22,616 nt of DNA, from positions 1 through 22,616 of the forward strand of contig JAYTDA010000414.1 of NCBI GenBank assembly GCA_043736155.1, written 5' to 3'. Shown in pieces: positions 22,549 through 22,616 of this stretch. Each line of letters begins with the position of its first letter. Positions within the stretch are counted from its first letter, which is position 1. The notes beneath the pieces are model-generated. The model ran no database searches, was not told the DNA's origin, and was given only the letters and a program-made list of their open reading frames with translations. The translations under genes were made by a program, and so were the position numbers. Origin of the DNA: JANNRR01 sp043736155 (GTDB taxonomy: Bacteria; Pseudomonadota; Alphaproteobacteria; Rhodobacterales; Rhodobacteraceae).

Positions 22549-22616
22549 ATGGCCTATCCCATCACCCTTGTCGGCATCGGCAAGATCGCCCGCGACCAGC
22601 ATATCCCCGCCATCGC
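22549..22616 (+). CDS. Gfo/Idh/MocA-family sugar dehydrogenase, 5' part
   Basis: Partial: 22 codons are seen before the window ends. AAGGA lies 8 nt before the ATG. The N-terminus MAYPITLVGIGKIARDQHIP is the Rossmann G-x-G-x-x-A of the Gfo/Idh/MocA family. The stretch GIGKIARDQH is characteristic of D-galactose / L-arabinose 1-dehydrogenases such as Azospirillum AraA. That enzyme oxidises the sugar at C1 with NAD(P)+ to the lactone, the step before the aldonate that the neighbouring dehydratase would use. With only 22 residues the family is fairly secure but the substrate is not. The 112 bp before it contain repeat copy 2 and otherwise nothing I recognise. Confidence 0.8.
   Translation, partial: MAYPITLVGIGKIARDQHIPAI

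Noticed and set aside
20298..22550. 750-codon open frame on the minus strand
   Set aside because: It is the antisense of the dehydratase and gguC; the translation is His/Arg/Gln-rich with no motif, a usual effect of high GC content.
1..22616. tRNA, rRNA, CRISPR array, insertion sequence, prophage or toxin-antitoxin genes
   Set aside because: I looked for tRNA-like cloverleaf ends, regularly spaced direct repeats, transposase motifs and small gene pairs and saw none that could be supported.

Overview
The window is GC-rich DNA of an alphaproteobacterium, most likely of the Rhodobacteraceae (Rhodobacterales). Two things point there: the chromosomal order miaB - phoH - ybeY - corC-like - lnt - metK, and a SAM/SAH-type riboswitch directly in front of metK, a class known mainly from Rhodobacterales. 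No rRNA, tRNA, CRISPR array, phage gene or transposase is visible. No gene-free stretch exceeds about 250 bp.

Region 1 (1-7572, all + strand) is housekeeping and cell envelope. It runs from the 3' part of miaB (tRNA methylthiotransferase), through a pair of small secreted proteins (an OmpA-domain protein and a lipoprotein that share a 35-residue Cys-containing module), a strong intrinsic terminator, phoH, ybeY, a CBS-domain CorC/HlyC-type protein and lnt (apolipoprotein N-acyltransferase) to metK. The lnt N-terminus carries an unusual in-frame palindromic insert. The metK ribosome binding site lies inside the pseudoknot of the riboswitch, so metK should be controlled at translation by SAM/SAH.

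Region 2 (7573-12832) is accessory sugar or polyol metabolism. A minus-strand operon encodes a complete RbsABC-type importer (periplasmic binding protein, double ATPase, permease). It diverges from an FGGY carbohydrate kinase that lacks the usual xylulokinase substrate motif. The metK/permease boundary is a convergent junction rich in inverted repeats.

Region 3 (12833-22616) holds two minus-strand SDR dehydrogenases and a LysR regulator (GbpR-like). The regulator diverges from a plus-strand operon chvE - gguA - gguB - gguC - sugar-acid dehydratase - Gfo/Idh sugar dehydrogenase (cut by the window end). This looks like uptake plus non-phosphorylative oxidation of L-arabinose and/or D-galactose: ChvE/GguAB import the aldose, the Gfo/Idh enzyme oxidises C1, the IlvD/Edd-type enzyme dehydrates the aldonate, and GguC (FAH-fold) probably acts on the 2-keto-3-deoxy acid or a product of it. 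Two copies of a 30-bp repeat with an adjacent hairpin lie in opposite orientation at the edges of this region (about 12.85 and 22.5 kb). Other palindromes lie between the SDR genes, upstream of the SDR operon, and in the chvE leader.

I see no wholly new machinery. The least explained items are the OmpA/lipoprotein pair with the shared module, the palindromic insert in lnt, the repeats framing the sugar region, and the uncertain substrates of the kinase, the SDRs and GguC.
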